Source: Parendozoicomonas haliclonae
Lineage (GTDB): Bacteria; Pseudomonadota; Gammaproteobacteria; Pseudomonadales; Endozoicomonadaceae
DNA length: 64,000 nt
Assembly: GCF_900174585.1 (NCBI RefSeq)
Contig: NZ_FWPT01000005.1
Span: 248,001-312,000, forward strand
Direction: 5' to 3'
Shown here: in pieces, positions 44,122 to 53,113 of the stretch
Position numbering within the stretch: the stretch's first letter is position 1
Layout: every line of letters begins with the position of its first letter
The notes under the pieces: generated by a model
Told to the model about the DNA's origin: nothing
Database searches by the model: none
Seen by the model: only the letters and a program-made list of their open reading frames with translations
Position numbers and translations under genes: made by a program

Positions 44122-45456
44122 ATGAAGGCTATCGAAGCGAATTTTGATGGGCTGGTTGGCCCTACCCATAATTACAGTGGCCTGTCGTTTGGTAATGTGG
44201 CCTCCGGCAGTAACCGTGCCCAGGCCTCAAATCCGAAGATGGCCGCATTGCAGGGGCTGGCCAAAATGAAAGCCCTGCATGATATGGGCATGACTCAAGG
44301 CGTGTTTGCACCGCAGGAGCGCCCGGATATTCATACCCTGCGTCGTCTGGGCTTTACCGGATCAGACAGTGATGTACTGACAGCAGCGGGGAAGTATTCA
44401 CCCGGAATGCTGGCTTCCTGTAGCTCCGCTTCCAGCATGTGGACGGCGAATGCAGCAACGGTGTCTCCCAGTGCGGACAGCGCCGATGGCCGTGTTCATT
44501 TCACTCCGGCCAACCTGATCAATAAATTCCACCGCTCCATCGAACATAATACGACTGGACGCATTCTGGCAGCCATGTTCCCTGATGAAACACGTTTTGC
44601 TCATCATCAGGCTTTACCGGAAAGTGAATACTTTGGCGATGAAGGTGCTGCCAACCACACGCGTTTTTGCCAGGAATATGGTGACGCGGGCGTACAGTTC
44701 TTTGTTTATGGTCGTGCGGCCTTCCGGGGGGATAAACCGGCTCCGGTCAAGTATCCTGCCCGCCAGACTCTGGAAGCTTCTGAAGCCATTGCCCGCAAGC
44801 ATCTTCTGACTCAAGAGCGGGTTGTCTACGCCCAGCAGAATCCGGATGTGATAGATCAGGGTGTGTTTCATAACGATGTCATCGCGGTGGGCAACCGAGA
44901 GCTGATGTTCTGCCATGAGCAGGCATTCCTGAATCAGCATGCGGTGAAAGATGAGCTGACTGCAGCCATGGGCGGCGCCTTTTCGGTGATTGAAGTGCCG
45001 ACGAACCGGGTCAGTGTGCAGGATGCCGTGAAGTCGTATCTGTTTAACAGTCAGCTGCTGTCATTACCCAACGGTGAAACCCTGTTGGTGATTCCGGAAG
45101 AGTGTCAGAACAATCCGGCAGTATGGGATTATCTGAGCGAGCTGGTTGAGCAGGGCAGGGGCATTGATCGTCTGCAGGTGTTTGATCTGCGCCAGAGCAT
45201 GCAGAATGGCGGTGGTCCGGCCTGCCTGCGCCTGCGGGTGGTATTAAATGATGCGGAACGCGAAGCGACGAATTCTTCTGTGCTGATGTCTGATTCGCTG
45301 TTCACCACACTCAATGGGTGGGTTGAGAAACACTACCGTGATCGCCTGTTGGTTGATGATCTGGCTGATCCGCAGCTGCTGATGGAATCTCGTACGGCAC
45401 TGGATGAGTTGACCCAAATACTGAATCTTGGTTCAGTCTATCCGTTCCAACGGTAA
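44122..45456 (+). CDS. astB: N-succinylarginine dihydrolase (AstB)
   Basis: 444 residues from the ATG at 44122, with GGAAAG upstream. N-terminal [20 protein letters not shown] is the family signature, and the guanidine-modifying core has [24 protein letters not shown] and the Cys near 368 in [11 protein letters not shown]. It hydrolyses succinylarginine to succinylornithine, CO2 and ammonia. Last gene of the operon, ended by a strong terminator. Confidence 0.95.
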   Translation: MKAIEANFDGLVGPTHNYSGLSFGNVASGSNRAQASNPKMAALQGLAKMKALHDMGMTQGVFAPQERPDIHTLRRLGFTGSDSDVLTAAGKYSPGMLASCSSASSMWTANAATVSPSADSADGRVHFTPANLINKFHRSIEHNTTGRILAAMFPDETRFAHHQALPESEYFGDEGAANHTRFCQEYGDAGVQFFVYGRAAFRGDKPAPVKYPARQTLEASEAIARKHLLTQERVVYAQQNPDVIDQGVFHNDVIAVGNRELMFCHEQAFLNQHAVKDELTAAMGGAFSVIEVPTNRVSVQDAVKSYLFNSQLLSLPNGETLLVIPEECQNNPAVWDYLSELVEQGRGIDRLQVFDLRQSMQNGGGPACLRLRVVLNDAEREATNSSVLMSDSLFTTLNGWVEKHYRDRLLVDDLADPQLLMESRTALDELTQILNLGSVYPFQR

Positions 45457-45473
45457 GGAACAGTCGTTCAACC

Positions 45474-45529
45474 GGAAAGCCGGACGTCGCTTCACACGTT
45501 ACTGTGTATGAGTGCGTCCGGCTTTTTAT
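45474..45529 (+). terminator. Rho-independent terminator of the ast operon
   Basis: AAAGCCGGACG pairs with CGTCCGGCTTT, followed by TT; it lies 20 bases after the astB stop and 8 before the end of the convergent HAD gene. Confidence 0.9.
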
Positions 45530-45534
45530 CAGAC

Positions 45535-46227
45535 TTACGTTAAGAAAATCTGCTTAAGGTCATCGAGGTTCGTTAGCGTATTATCAGGCTTGCTAACGCC
45601 AGAGGGGAGGGGAATGAAACCTTCCAGCCAGTAGGCCGTCATACCACTGCGTGTCGCCCCCAGATAATCATTGGTGTAATGATCGCCGATATAACAGCAG
45701 TCTTCCGGTGCCAGACCCATTTGTTGGGCAGTATGAATAAATATGGAAGCATCTGGCTTCTTGGTTCCGAATTCATCAGAACTGATAACCACCTCAAAGT
45801 CTTGAAGAAATCCCAGAGCATTGAGAGTAGCCAGGCGACTGAAGGCCGCTCCATTGGAGATCACACCCAATCTGTAGCCCTGGTGTTTGAGTAGGGTCAG
45901 CAACTCTTTGGCTTCGGGTATGGCTACTGAGTGAAGAGGGAAGTTGTGCATCCAGTGGTTGAGAAGCACATAGAAACTGACTGGTGTTTGCCATTGCGGC
46001 AGTTGAGACAGGGCATAAGCAATGGACATCTTCTGGCTGGAATGGGTATTCGTCGGGTTGCCATAGCCATTGTTGTCTATTCCCTTGATCAAGGCTGCAA
46101 TCTCTTCCTTTGAGATTGATGTCAGCTGTGCTTGAAAGTCTTCAACAAAGGCTTCGGCATACTGCTCAATACTCTTGTTTCGGTGGGTGAGGGTATTGTC
46201 CAGATCAAAAATAATGGCTTTGATCAT
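45535..46227 (-). CDS. HAD-family hydrolase (YjjG-like)
   Basis: 230 residues. Motif I FDLDNTLTHR (nucleophile Asp8 and Asp10), motif II VISNGAAFS, motif III Lys in GTKKPDASIF, motif IV CCYIGDHYTNDYLGA. Haloacid dehalogenase-type phosphatase; the cap sequence suggests a YjjG/pyrimidine nucleotidase-like enzyme, but the substrate is uncertain. Convergent with astB. The 214 bases upstream contain no gene; an imperfect palindrome lies at 46387-46413. Confidence 0.85.
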   Translation of the reverse strand: MIKAIIFDLDNTLTHRNKSIEQYAEAFVEDFQAQLTSISKEEIAALIKGIDNNGYGNPTNTHSSQKMSIAYALSQLPQWQTPVSFYVLLNHWMHNFPLHSVAIPEAKELLTLLKHQGYRLGVISNGAAFSRLATLNALGFLQDFEVVISSDEFGTKKPDASIFIHTAQQMGLAPEDCCYIGDHYTNDYLGATRSGMTAYWLEGFIPLPSGVSKPDNTLTNLDDLKQIFLT

Positions 46228-46441
46228 CGTAAATTCAATCTCTTGTTATTGTTTTTAGTGGGCTAGAAGGCAGTTGTCTGGCAATCGTGCCATACAGATC
46301 TTGATAGTGTAAATATTTATACAATCATATGTTTATAATTTTATTTTGCTCACATCACTATCGAGTTCTTCTGCACATTTGTAATCAGCTAGGGAACCCG
46401 CAGGCTCCCAGCTAAAGAGAGAAAGGGGTGTTTAAAATGCG

Positions 46442-46795
46442 TTAGTGATCAGACCAGACAGCAAGTTCATTACCACCCGGTTCGATAAAGTGGAACCGGC
46501 GACCACCGGGAAAGCTGAAGATAGGTTTAATGATCTTACCGGAGTTATCAGTGATCTTACGCAGCGTCTGTTCCAGATCGTCACTATAGAAAATTACCAA
46601 GGCGCTGCCATGGGCGGTTAGGGAAGGGTGGGTCGATTGATAAAATCCACCGGTCATGCCCTGACTATCGAACGCAGTATATTCCGGGCCGTAATCCATA
46701 AACTGCCATTGAAAAACATCAGTAAAGAACTGTTTGGTGGCCGCCAGATCAGTAGACGGCCACTCAATATAATCGATCTTTTCGTGGGAGGGCAT
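46442..46795 (-). CDS. VOC-family (glyoxalase/bleomycin resistance-like) protein
   Basis: 117 residues. VOC fold markers: IDYIEWPSTDLAATKQFFTD at the N-terminus, WQFMDYGPEYTAF, IKPIFSFPGGRRFHFIEPGG with the metal-type residues, and the ending NELAVWSDH. Single domain, so it would act as a dimer. No catalytic role can be assigned. Confidence 0.85.
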   Translation of the reverse strand: MPSHEKIDYIEWPSTDLAATKQFFTDVFQWQFMDYGPEYTAFDSQGMTGGFYQSTHPSLTAHGSALVIFYSDDLEQTLRKITDNSGKIIKPIFSFPGGRRFHFIEPGGNELAVWSDH

Positions 46796-46936
46796 GAAGA
46801 TACCTGCAAGTCTTATTGTTCGATATGGCTCTGCTGGCTAGCAAAGCCTTTGCGGCTATCTTAGTGCGAGACTTGCACGGTTATAAAGCGTTGATTGTCT
46901 GAACTGGGCATTTTGTAAGGGAGTTAACGATTAAGT

Positions 46937-47404
46937 TCAGTCCTGTTGATCTTTTATCACGAGTGTTCTGGCCAGAGTATCGTGCAGCCCTTGCTTCTTC
47001 TTATGCCAGCCAACCCGTAAAAAGCCAATGCCCATAGGAATGGCAGAGATAAAATACCCGAGATAACGTACCAAAGACTGCCCCAGACCGGGTTTGTTAT
47101 AGCTACGCTCATCGACAACCTTGAGATGAAAGACCATTTTTCCCGGTGTGGCCGAAAGTCTCATCCAAAGCACAACGGTGGCAATAATGGGGAACAGATA
47201 AGAAATCAGCAGGTCAGCATAGCCGTAATAAAGCAAACCCTGTTCAAAGTAGGCATCACCATAAATGACGTACATCAGGGGTAGAGTGATAACCAGGATA
47301 ATAACGGTATCGATCAGCGTTGCTGCCAGACGAATCCAAAAACCCGCGAACTCCACAGTCTTTGCTTGAGGAGGCTCAGCATTTGAACTGGTCATATCAT
47401 CCAT
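46937..47404 (-). CDS. RDD-family membrane protein
   Basis: 155 residues with the RDD pattern: FAGFWIRLAATLIDTVIILV, a second helix pair around LISYLFPIIATVVLWMRLSA, and the basic GLHDTLARTLVI at the end, with LSATPGKMVFHLKVVD. Three to four transmembrane helices. The family is of unknown or mixed function, with some members linked to Na+/H+ exchange. It stands between the VOC gene and rhlE, all on the minus strand. Confidence 0.85.
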   Translation of the reverse strand: MDDMTSSNAEPPQAKTVEFAGFWIRLAATLIDTVIILVITLPLMYVIYGDAYFEQGLLYYGYADLLISYLFPIIATVVLWMRLSATPGKMVFHLKVVDERSYNKPGLGQSLVRYLGYFISAIPMGIGFLRVGWHKKKQGLHDTLARTLVIKDQQD

Positions 47405-47513
47405 AAGTTTTCCCTGTCCTGATTCTTCGAGTAGTTTTTAAGTTATTGTTTGAGTTAAGCGTATCCAGTGCTGGGAGTTAACTCAAGAATCAGAAAGGAG
47501 ACAGGTGAGAGGT

Positions 47514-47542
47514 GGGTTGCCAATCAATAGGACTGGCAACCC
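47514..47542 (-). terminator. Hairpin after rhlE
   Basis: GGGTTGCCA (47514-47522) and TGGCAACCC (47534-47542) form a perfect 9-bp stem, 20 bases past the rhlE stop. No T-run on the minus strand, so moderate support. Confidence 0.55.
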
Positions 47543-47561
47543 AAAGTCACATTATCTGTGA

Positions 47562-49028
47562 TCAGGCGGTTTGTGCAGGGCGTGGTGCGCGTGAAGGGCG
47601 ACGTTTTCTCTGTGCCGGACGTGCGGCAGGCTTTTCAGACGAGTTACCACGGTTTTGAGGCTGGCCACTCCGAGGTTTGTCACCGGTTTTGTTGCCCGCA
47701 GTCTTTCCACGGCGTGGAGCGTTGCCATTGGCTCCGTTGCCATTATTAGACTTTCCATTTTTAAAGCTTGGCTTACGGGAACGTTCGGTATTTTGCGGAC
47801 GGGTCGAAAACTCTTCCGTATTATCCCGCGGCTGCTTTGGTTTCTTAGGCTTTTTCGGTTTAAGAGGGCGCTGCAGACGGGATTCCGGTACAGATTCCCG
47901 TGGTTCATAGCCCGGATACATCTTGCGATCCAGCAATTGCTGGGTCAGACGTTCAATATCACTCAGCAGCTTGAACTCTTCAGCGCAAACCAGAGATATT
48001 GCGGTACCTGTGGCCCCAGCGCGGCCAGTACGACCGATGCGGTGGACATAATCTTCCGCAACCTGCGGCAGGTCAAAGTTCACAACCTGCGGCAGTTGGC
48101 TGATATCCAGACCACGGGCCGCAATATCCGTTGCGACCAGCACATTAATTTCACCGGATTTAAAATCAGCCAGAGCCTTGGTACGCGCACCCTGACTCTT
48201 ATTGCCGTGAATGGCCGCTGCCTTCACACCGTAGCTGTCCAGATAACGGACCAGTTTGTTGGCACCATGCTTGGTTTTGCTGAAAACAAGGACCTGTTCC
48301 CAACGGTTGCTGGTGATCAGTTTCAACAACAGGGCAGGCTTCTGCTTTTTATCGACCGGGTGAATCCACTGTTCGACGCTGCGGGCCGTGGCATTCGGTG
48401 GTGTCACTGAGATTTCGACCGGATTATTTACGATTGTCTTGGCCAGACTGCGGATCTCTTCCGAGAAGGTGGCGGAGAACATCAGGTTCTGGCGCTTTTG
48501 AGGCAGCAGACGCAGGATCTTGCGGATATCGTTGATAAAGCCCATATCCAGCATGCGGTCGGCTTCGTCCAGAACCAGCACTTCCAGCTGTTCAAAGCGG
48601 ATAGCGTTCTGCTGATAGAGATCCAGTAGACGACCTGGGGTTGCGACAAGAATATCCACGCCACGGCGCAGGCGCATCATCTGCGGATTAATTTTTACGC
48701 CACCAAATACCACAGTCGAAGAGAGCTGCAGGTTCTTGCCGTACGCCTCAACACTATCCGCAACCTGAGCGGCCAGCTCACGGGTTGGAGTCAGTACCAA
48801 GGCACGAGCCTGATTGTTTTTCGGGCGTGGACCTTTGGTGAGCCTTTCCAGCAGGGGCAGGGTGAAGCTGGCGGTCTTGCCGGTGCCGGTCTGCGCCGCA
48901 GCCATCACGTCTTTACCATCAAGAACTGCCGGTATGGCCTGGGCCTGGATCGGAGAAGGCGTCGTGTAGCCTTTCTCTTCAACCGCCTTGAGAATAGGAA
49001 GGGATAAGCCCAGGGACATAAAACTCAT
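47562..49028 (-). CDS. rhlE: DEAD-box RNA helicase RhlE
   Basis: 488 residues. Q motif and Walker A in [20 protein letters not shown], motif Ib [15 protein letters not shown] box in [16 protein letters not shown] ([10 protein letters not shown]), and the C-terminal [15 protein letters not shown] and [10 protein letters not shown]. The tail from about residue 395 is Arg/Lys/Pro/Asn-rich (KPKKPKQPR, and [12 protein letters not shown]) and probably binds RNA. RhlE-type helicases act in ribosome assembly and RNA decay. Single gene. Confidence 0.95.
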   Translation of the reverse strand: MSFMSLGLSLPILKAVEEKGYTTPSPIQAQAIPAVLDGKDVMAAAQTGTGKTASFTLPLLERLTKGPRPKNNQARALVLTPTRELAAQVADSVEAYGKNLQLSSTVVFGGVKINPQMMRLRRGVDILVATPGRLLDLYQQNAIRFEQLEVLVLDEADRMLDMGFINDIRKILRLLPQKRQNLMFSATFSEEIRSLAKTIVNNPVEISVTPPNATARSVEQWIHPVDKKQKPALLLKLITSNRWEQVLVFSKTKHGANKLVRYLDSYGVKAAAIHGNKSQGARTKALADFKSGEINVLVATDIAARGLDISQLPQVVNFDLPQVAEDYVHRIGRTGRAGATGTAISLVCAEEFKLLSDIERLTQQLLDRKMYPGYEPRESVPESRLQRPLKPKKPKKPKQPRDNTEEFSTRPQNTERSRKPSFKNGKSNNGNGANGNAPRRGKTAGNKTGDKPRSGQPQNRGNSSEKPAARPAQRKRRPSRAPRPAQTA

Positions 49029-49211
49029 AGACTGACCTGTGTTGAGGGGAACAACAATAAAATTAAGCGCGCAAGGCTACAGCAAACCGGACAGGGGGGA
49101 TAGTGATAGATATGGCGCTGAGCTGCGTCTTATCACGTGTTGTTCGGGTGGAGGGCTGAGGATAGAGCGTGATAGCATAAGCGGGTCGCAAACATCACGA
49201 CAATAAATCTG

Positions 49212-50288
49212 ATGTCCATCGGGTCTGCAGGGCTAACCCCTACAGTACAGAGCAGACCGGTGAGATTGCCTCTGTACCATTTAACTTATGGCCTGTTAAT
49301 TGAGAGCAATCCCTTGAATCCGAAAACCAATAATAATACTGACCTGAGCAACGACTCATCCATTCGACTCCCCGGCCCGGACTGGGCATCTCCCTCACTT
49401 TACTCCGGTATGCAGAGTTTTATGGGGCGGCCGTATTACCGGGACCTGTCCAACCCGGATGTTGATATTGTTGTGTCCGGCGTGCCTTATGATCTGGCCA
49501 CCACCGGCCGTTCCGGTGCCCGCTTTGGGCCACAGGGTATCCGTGCTGCCACTTACAACCTGAGTTGGGAAGAGGAGCGCTGGCCTTACAACTTCAATGT
49601 TTTTGAAAAGCTGGGTGTGATTGACTGGGGTGATGTCGAGTTTACTCCCGGTGACTGCGTTCACTTTGTGGAAGCCCTGGAAAGTCACGCTGACAAGGTA
49701 CTTGAAGCTGATAAGACCATGTTAACCCTGGGCGGTGATCACTATATTACCCTGCCTCTGCTGCGTGCCCATGCCCGTAAGTTTGGGCCTATGGCGCTGA
49801 TTCACTTCGATGCTCATACCGATATCGACGAGCAAGGTGGTTTTTACGACCACGGCACCATGTTCCATACCGCTTTGGAAGAAGGTTTGCTGATTCCCGA
49901 GAAATCTATTCAGATCGGCATTCGCACCTGGCTGGATCGGGCGGAGCATCCGTATCATGTGATCGATGCAGCTGAGGCCAATGATATGCCGGTGGCTGAA
50001 ATCAGCCAGAAGATCCGGGATGTGGTTGGTGAGACTCAGGCTTATCTGACTTTTGATATCGATTGCCTTGACCCGGCCTATGCGCCTGGAACGGGAACAC
50101 CGGTTTGTGGTGGTTTAACAACGGATCGGGCCATGAAGTTGATTCGCGGTCTGAAGGGTTTGAATATTGTTGGCATGGATGTGGCAGAAGTCGCTCCAGC
50201 CTATGACCATGCGGATATCACGTCTCTGGCAGGGGCGACTCTGGCACTGGAGATGTTGTATCTGCAGGCGAATAACCGAATGAGCTGA
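49212..50288 (+). CDS. speB: Agmatinase (SpeB-like)
   Basis: 358 residues from the ATG at 49212. Arginase-family manganese motifs: GGDHYITLP (about 174), HFDAHTDI (about 197) and [17 protein letters not shown] (about 282). The body matches E. coli SpeB (306 residues), with [16 protein letters not shown] and the ending [20 protein letters not shown]. Up to 50 N-terminal residues have no match; a TTG at 49314 would give 324 residues. Agmatinase makes putrescine and urea from agmatine, linking to the arginine theme. No arginine decarboxylase is in the window. Confidence 0.9.
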   Translation: MSIGSAGLTPTVQSRPVRLPLYHLTYGLLIESNPLNPKTNNNTDLSNDSSIRLPGPDWASPSLYSGMQSFMGRPYYRDLSNPDVDIVVSGVPYDLATTGRSGARFGPQGIRAATYNLSWEEERWPYNFNVFEKLGVIDWGDVEFTPGDCVHFVEALESHADKVLEADKTMLTLGGDHYITLPLLRAHARKFGPMALIHFDAHTDIDEQGGFYDHGTMFHTALEEGLLIPEKSIQIGIRTWLDRAEHPYHVIDAAEANDMPVAEISQKIRDVVGETQAYLTFDIDCLDPAYAPGTGTPVCGGLTTDRAMKLIRGLKGLNIVGMDVAEVAPAYDHADITSLAGATLALEMLYLQANNRMS

Positions 50289-50304
50289 TAGCTCTCATTA
50301 GAAC

Positions 50305-50338
50305 GGCTCGATCTCATGCCTTTTTGAGATCGAGCTTT
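50305..50338 (+). terminator. Hairpin after agmatinase gene
   Basis: GCTCGATCTCA pairs with TGAGATCGAGC around an 8-base loop, followed by TTTAA. Lies between the convergent agmatinase and orphan genes; can serve both. Confidence 0.6.
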
Positions 50339-50347
50339 AACTCTGAG

Positions 50348-50860
50348 TCATAGTGCTGGATAAAGCTGCACAATCCCGGTTTTACCGTCCTTATCTCCCA
50401 CAATCCATATCTGTTCAAACGGGTGCCGGGCAGGAACGGTAATCTCGCCCTGTAATCCAGCGATATCATCACGGCTCCAGCCCGGATTTACATTGCGCAG
50501 AACCAGCCACACGCGGTTCGATGTGTAGGTCTTACCCGCTTTATTATTAAGAATTCGATTCAGGGCACTGACCAGACGCTGATGGGGATCGGTGACATGC
50601 TCCAGTAATCGCAATTCATACCGGGTCTTTTCATCCAGATGACGGCCTAACAGTTTCATCGCTTCCAATTCGGAACCATAGATATGGGCGATTTCGATAT
50701 CGAGCCGTTCATCATTGAGCAGGCAGGAGACATCAGGCTTGCGCGGCTGGTTATGCCAGATATGACGTATTTTCTGGCCAGTCTGCTGTTCATACCAGCG
50801 CATAAACAGTTTGGCAGCCTCATGTTCGAGTTCGACTTTTTCTTGTTCGCTGGAATACAT
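50348..50860 (-). CDS. Orphan protein with faint nuclease-like pattern
   Basis: 170 residues, unknown. The N-terminal helix is charged (EQEKVELEHEAAKLFMRWYE). The segment RKPDVSCLLNDERLDIEIAH has the spacing of a PD-(D/E)xK core (PD, then a strand with acidic pair), but the final Lys is missing, so any nuclease call is speculative. The C-terminus has a strand-rich end (FEQIWIVGDKDGKTGIVQLY). Single gene next to the nitronate monooxygenase gene on the minus strand, 30 bases apart. Confidence 0.6.
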   Translation of the reverse strand: MYSSEQEKVELEHEAAKLFMRWYEQQTGQKIRHIWHNQPRKPDVSCLLNDERLDIEIAHIYGSELEAMKLLGRHLDEKTRYELRLLEHVTDPHQRLVSALNRILNNKAGKTYTSNRVWLVLRNVNPGWSRDDIAGLQGEITVPARHPFEQIWIVGDKDGKTGIVQLYPAL

Positions 50861-50890
50861 AGCGGTGAGTGAGTGCAGTCTCCGATAAAT

Positions 50891-51937
50891 TTAATTATCC
50901 GGCTGGGTGGTGTTATTCCAAAAGACCTGTGTCAAACGACTTGCAGATATCTCCTGACAACCTTGCTGATTGATACCTGCCCATAAGGGAGAAAAGTCGT
51001 CACGTCCCAGAGCTTCTGCTTTTGCCCGTAAAGGTGCCAGCGCCACCGAAGCGTAAGGGAAGGAGGTCACATGCTCATTGATATATTGAAGATCTTGCAT
51101 CAGTCGGTTGCTGATACCACGGGCAAGTCGTCCACTAAACAGATTGGTCAGTGCTGTAGGTGAAGCACCATCTTTCAGTCTTTGGCGGTGTAGAATTGAG
51201 GTTTTGGCTTCATCACACAGTAGGTAAGAGGTGCCAATCTGCACAGCCTCGGCACCAAGCTTCATCAGATCAAATACATCTTGATGACTGGCAATACCAC
51301 CAGCCGCAATGATGGGAACAGATAACGCACTACTGAGCTCGGTTACCAGTTCTGCGGTTGTACGCTGGGTATTGGGATCATCCGTTAGAAACATAGCCCG
51401 ATGTCCACCTGCTTCCGAACCTTGGGCTATCACCATATCGGCTCCGTTTTCCTGCAACCACAGACCTTCTTCAACAGTTGTGGCCGATGACAGGATAACG
51501 GTTCCCCAGGATTTGATTCTCTGAACCAGTTCGGGTGAGGGCAGGCCAAAGTGGAAACTCATAATTGGTGGGCGATAGGATTCCAATACGTCAGCGATGG
51601 TTTGATCAAAAGGACGTCGTAAGCCGTTTATGTTGTCAGAGGGTTCAATCCCCAGCTCCTGATAGTAGGGAGCGAGCAACTGTTGCCAATCAGTCAGTTC
51701 ATCGTTGCTGATTTCTGGCATGGTATGACAGAAAAAGTTGAGGTTATAAGGCTTATCTGAATGTTCACGGAACTGCTTAATTTCATTAGTGATTTGTTCC
51801 GGAGACAACATGCCGCAGGGAATAGAACCCAGACCTCCGGCCTCACTGACCGCAAGCGCCAATTCCCAGTTTTGAACACCTGCCATAGGTGCCTGGATAA
51901 CGGGCTTCTCAATACCGAGGGTGAGGCAGAGCGACAT
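50891..51937 (-). CDS. Nitronate monooxygenase-family FMN enzyme
   Basis: 348 residues, TIM-barrel FMN-dependent NPD family. PVIQAPMAGVQNWELALAVS at the start, AGGLGSIPCGMLSPEQI, ADMVIAQGSEAGGHRAMF (with the catalytic-region His), and IAAGGIASHQDVFDLMKLGA then AVQIGTSYLL. Class II-like length. These enzymes oxidise alkyl nitronates; other members are enoyl-type reductases, so the substrate is not certain. Confidence 0.9.
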   Translation of the reverse strand: MSLCLTLGIEKPVIQAPMAGVQNWELALAVSEAGGLGSIPCGMLSPEQITNEIKQFREHSDKPYNLNFFCHTMPEISNDELTDWQQLLAPYYQELGIEPSDNINGLRRPFDQTIADVLESYRPPIMSFHFGLPSPELVQRIKSWGTVILSSATTVEEGLWLQENGADMVIAQGSEAGGHRAMFLTDDPNTQRTTAELVTELSSALSVPIIAAGGIASHQDVFDLMKLGAEAVQIGTSYLLCDEAKTSILHRQRLKDGASPTALTNLFSGRLARGISNRLMQDLQYINEHVTSFPYASVALAPLRAKAEALGRDDFSPLWAGINQQGCQEISASRLTQVFWNNTTQPDN

Positions 51938-51977
51938 AACGGTGTCCTTTATTATTTTTAACAGCGCAACTTAAGGC

Positions 51978-52004
51978 ACAAAAAAGGTCTCATAGCGAGA
52001 CCTT
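51978..52004 (-). terminator. Rho-independent terminator
   Basis: AAGGTCTC and GAGACCTT form a perfect stem around ATAGC; on the minus strand a run of six T follows. It ends the binding-protein gene on its right. Confidence 0.9.
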
Positions 52005-52054
52005 ATAAATATTGCGGGTATGCCTCAAGACAAACCGATGAATAGCCGTTATTT

Positions 52055-53053
52055 CTACTGCAAATCCTTTAACGCTTTCTTCACCGAGCGTGCGGCTGGG
52101 CCATCCAGCCAGCGGCGCCATATCGGCCCGTGATTTTTAAGAAAATATTCCATGGCCGCCTCGCCATCAGCTTGGTTTTCTTCCATCCAGGCGAGGATTT
52201 CATTCATCTGTGCATCGCTCCAGCCCCTCCGGGCAAAATACTTGACCGAGCGTGGCAAAGTACGGGCAAAGTGAGTGGTGATAACGGTTTTAATTTCCGG
52301 GGATGGGTACATGGTGACTTTGGTGTCAGTACACTCAGGCTGTGAAGTGCAGCGTTTGAACTCTTGTTTATCGATGCCCGATTCAAAATCCACCAGACGC
52401 ATTTTATATTGACCCAATACAGCGGTTGGCGACCAGTAATAACCGAACCAGGGCTGTTGTTTTTCATAGGCCTGCTGGAGAGAACTCATTAACTCAGCGC
52501 CACTGGCAGCAGTCACAAATTCAAAGTTAGCGTCCTCCAGTTTCAGGGCTTTGAATAGATTTTTGGATGAGATATGACAGTTCCAGCCCTCAGGACAACC
52601 ATAAAACGGCGCTTTAGCACCATTTGAGCTAAACAGGGCAGCGTGTTTGATAACACCACTAATCGTTGCGAGTTCGGGTTGTTGCTTGACCATATATTCC
52701 GGTACCCAGAACCCTTCTATGGCTCCATCGGAAAACGGTTCACCGGCGTAAAGCAGTTGATTATTGACCACCGCCTGATCGAAGGCCTCACTCATGGCAT
52801 GAATCCACAACTCTGGAACCACATCAGGTTTTCCCTCATTGAGCAGTTCTTTTCCTGTTGCCTGAGTATTACCAGGAACCAATGAGGCAGGGCAGCCAAA
52901 GCCATGTTCAAGAATAAATTGATCAACATGGGCAATGAAGCTGGCCGAGTTCCAGTTCATATCAGCAATGGTGAAATTTTCGCACTCTCGGTCGGAGCCC
53001 CAGGATAAGGGTGAGCCGAGAATGAAAATTAAGGACAGAATAAACGTTTTCAT
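52055..53053 (-). CDS. Orphan glycine betaine/proline (OpuAC/ProX-type) substrate-binding protein
   Basis: 332 residues. Signal peptide of about 19 residues ending PLSWG. OpuAC-type binding protein with paired Trp/Tyr ligands around QQPWFGYYWSPTAVLGQYKM and the C-terminal MNEILAWMEENQADGEAAME. Several Cys residues (CENF, CPAS, CPEGWNCH, CTSQPEC) suggest disulfides, unusual for the family. No permease or ATPase lies nearby, so it may serve a transporter elsewhere or have a sensing role. Confidence 0.85.
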   Translation of the reverse strand: MKTFILSLIFILGSPLSWGSDRECENFTIADMNWNSASFIAHVDQFILEHGFGCPASLVPGNTQATGKELLNEGKPDVVPELWIHAMSEAFDQAVVNNQLLYAGEPFSDGAIEGFWVPEYMVKQQPELATISGVIKHAALFSSNGAKAPFYGCPEGWNCHISSKNLFKALKLEDANFEFVTAASGAELMSSLQQAYEKQQPWFGYYWSPTAVLGQYKMRLVDFESGIDKQEFKRCTSQPECTDTKVTMYPSPEIKTVITTHFARTLPRSVKYFARRGWSDAQMNEILAWMEENQADGEAAMEYFLKNHGPIWRRWLDGPAARSVKKALKDLQ

Positions 53054-53113
53054 AAAAGCATCCCTGCTTCTGTCATGTTCATATCAGTAATTATAGGTTG
53101 GAGACTGGTACCA

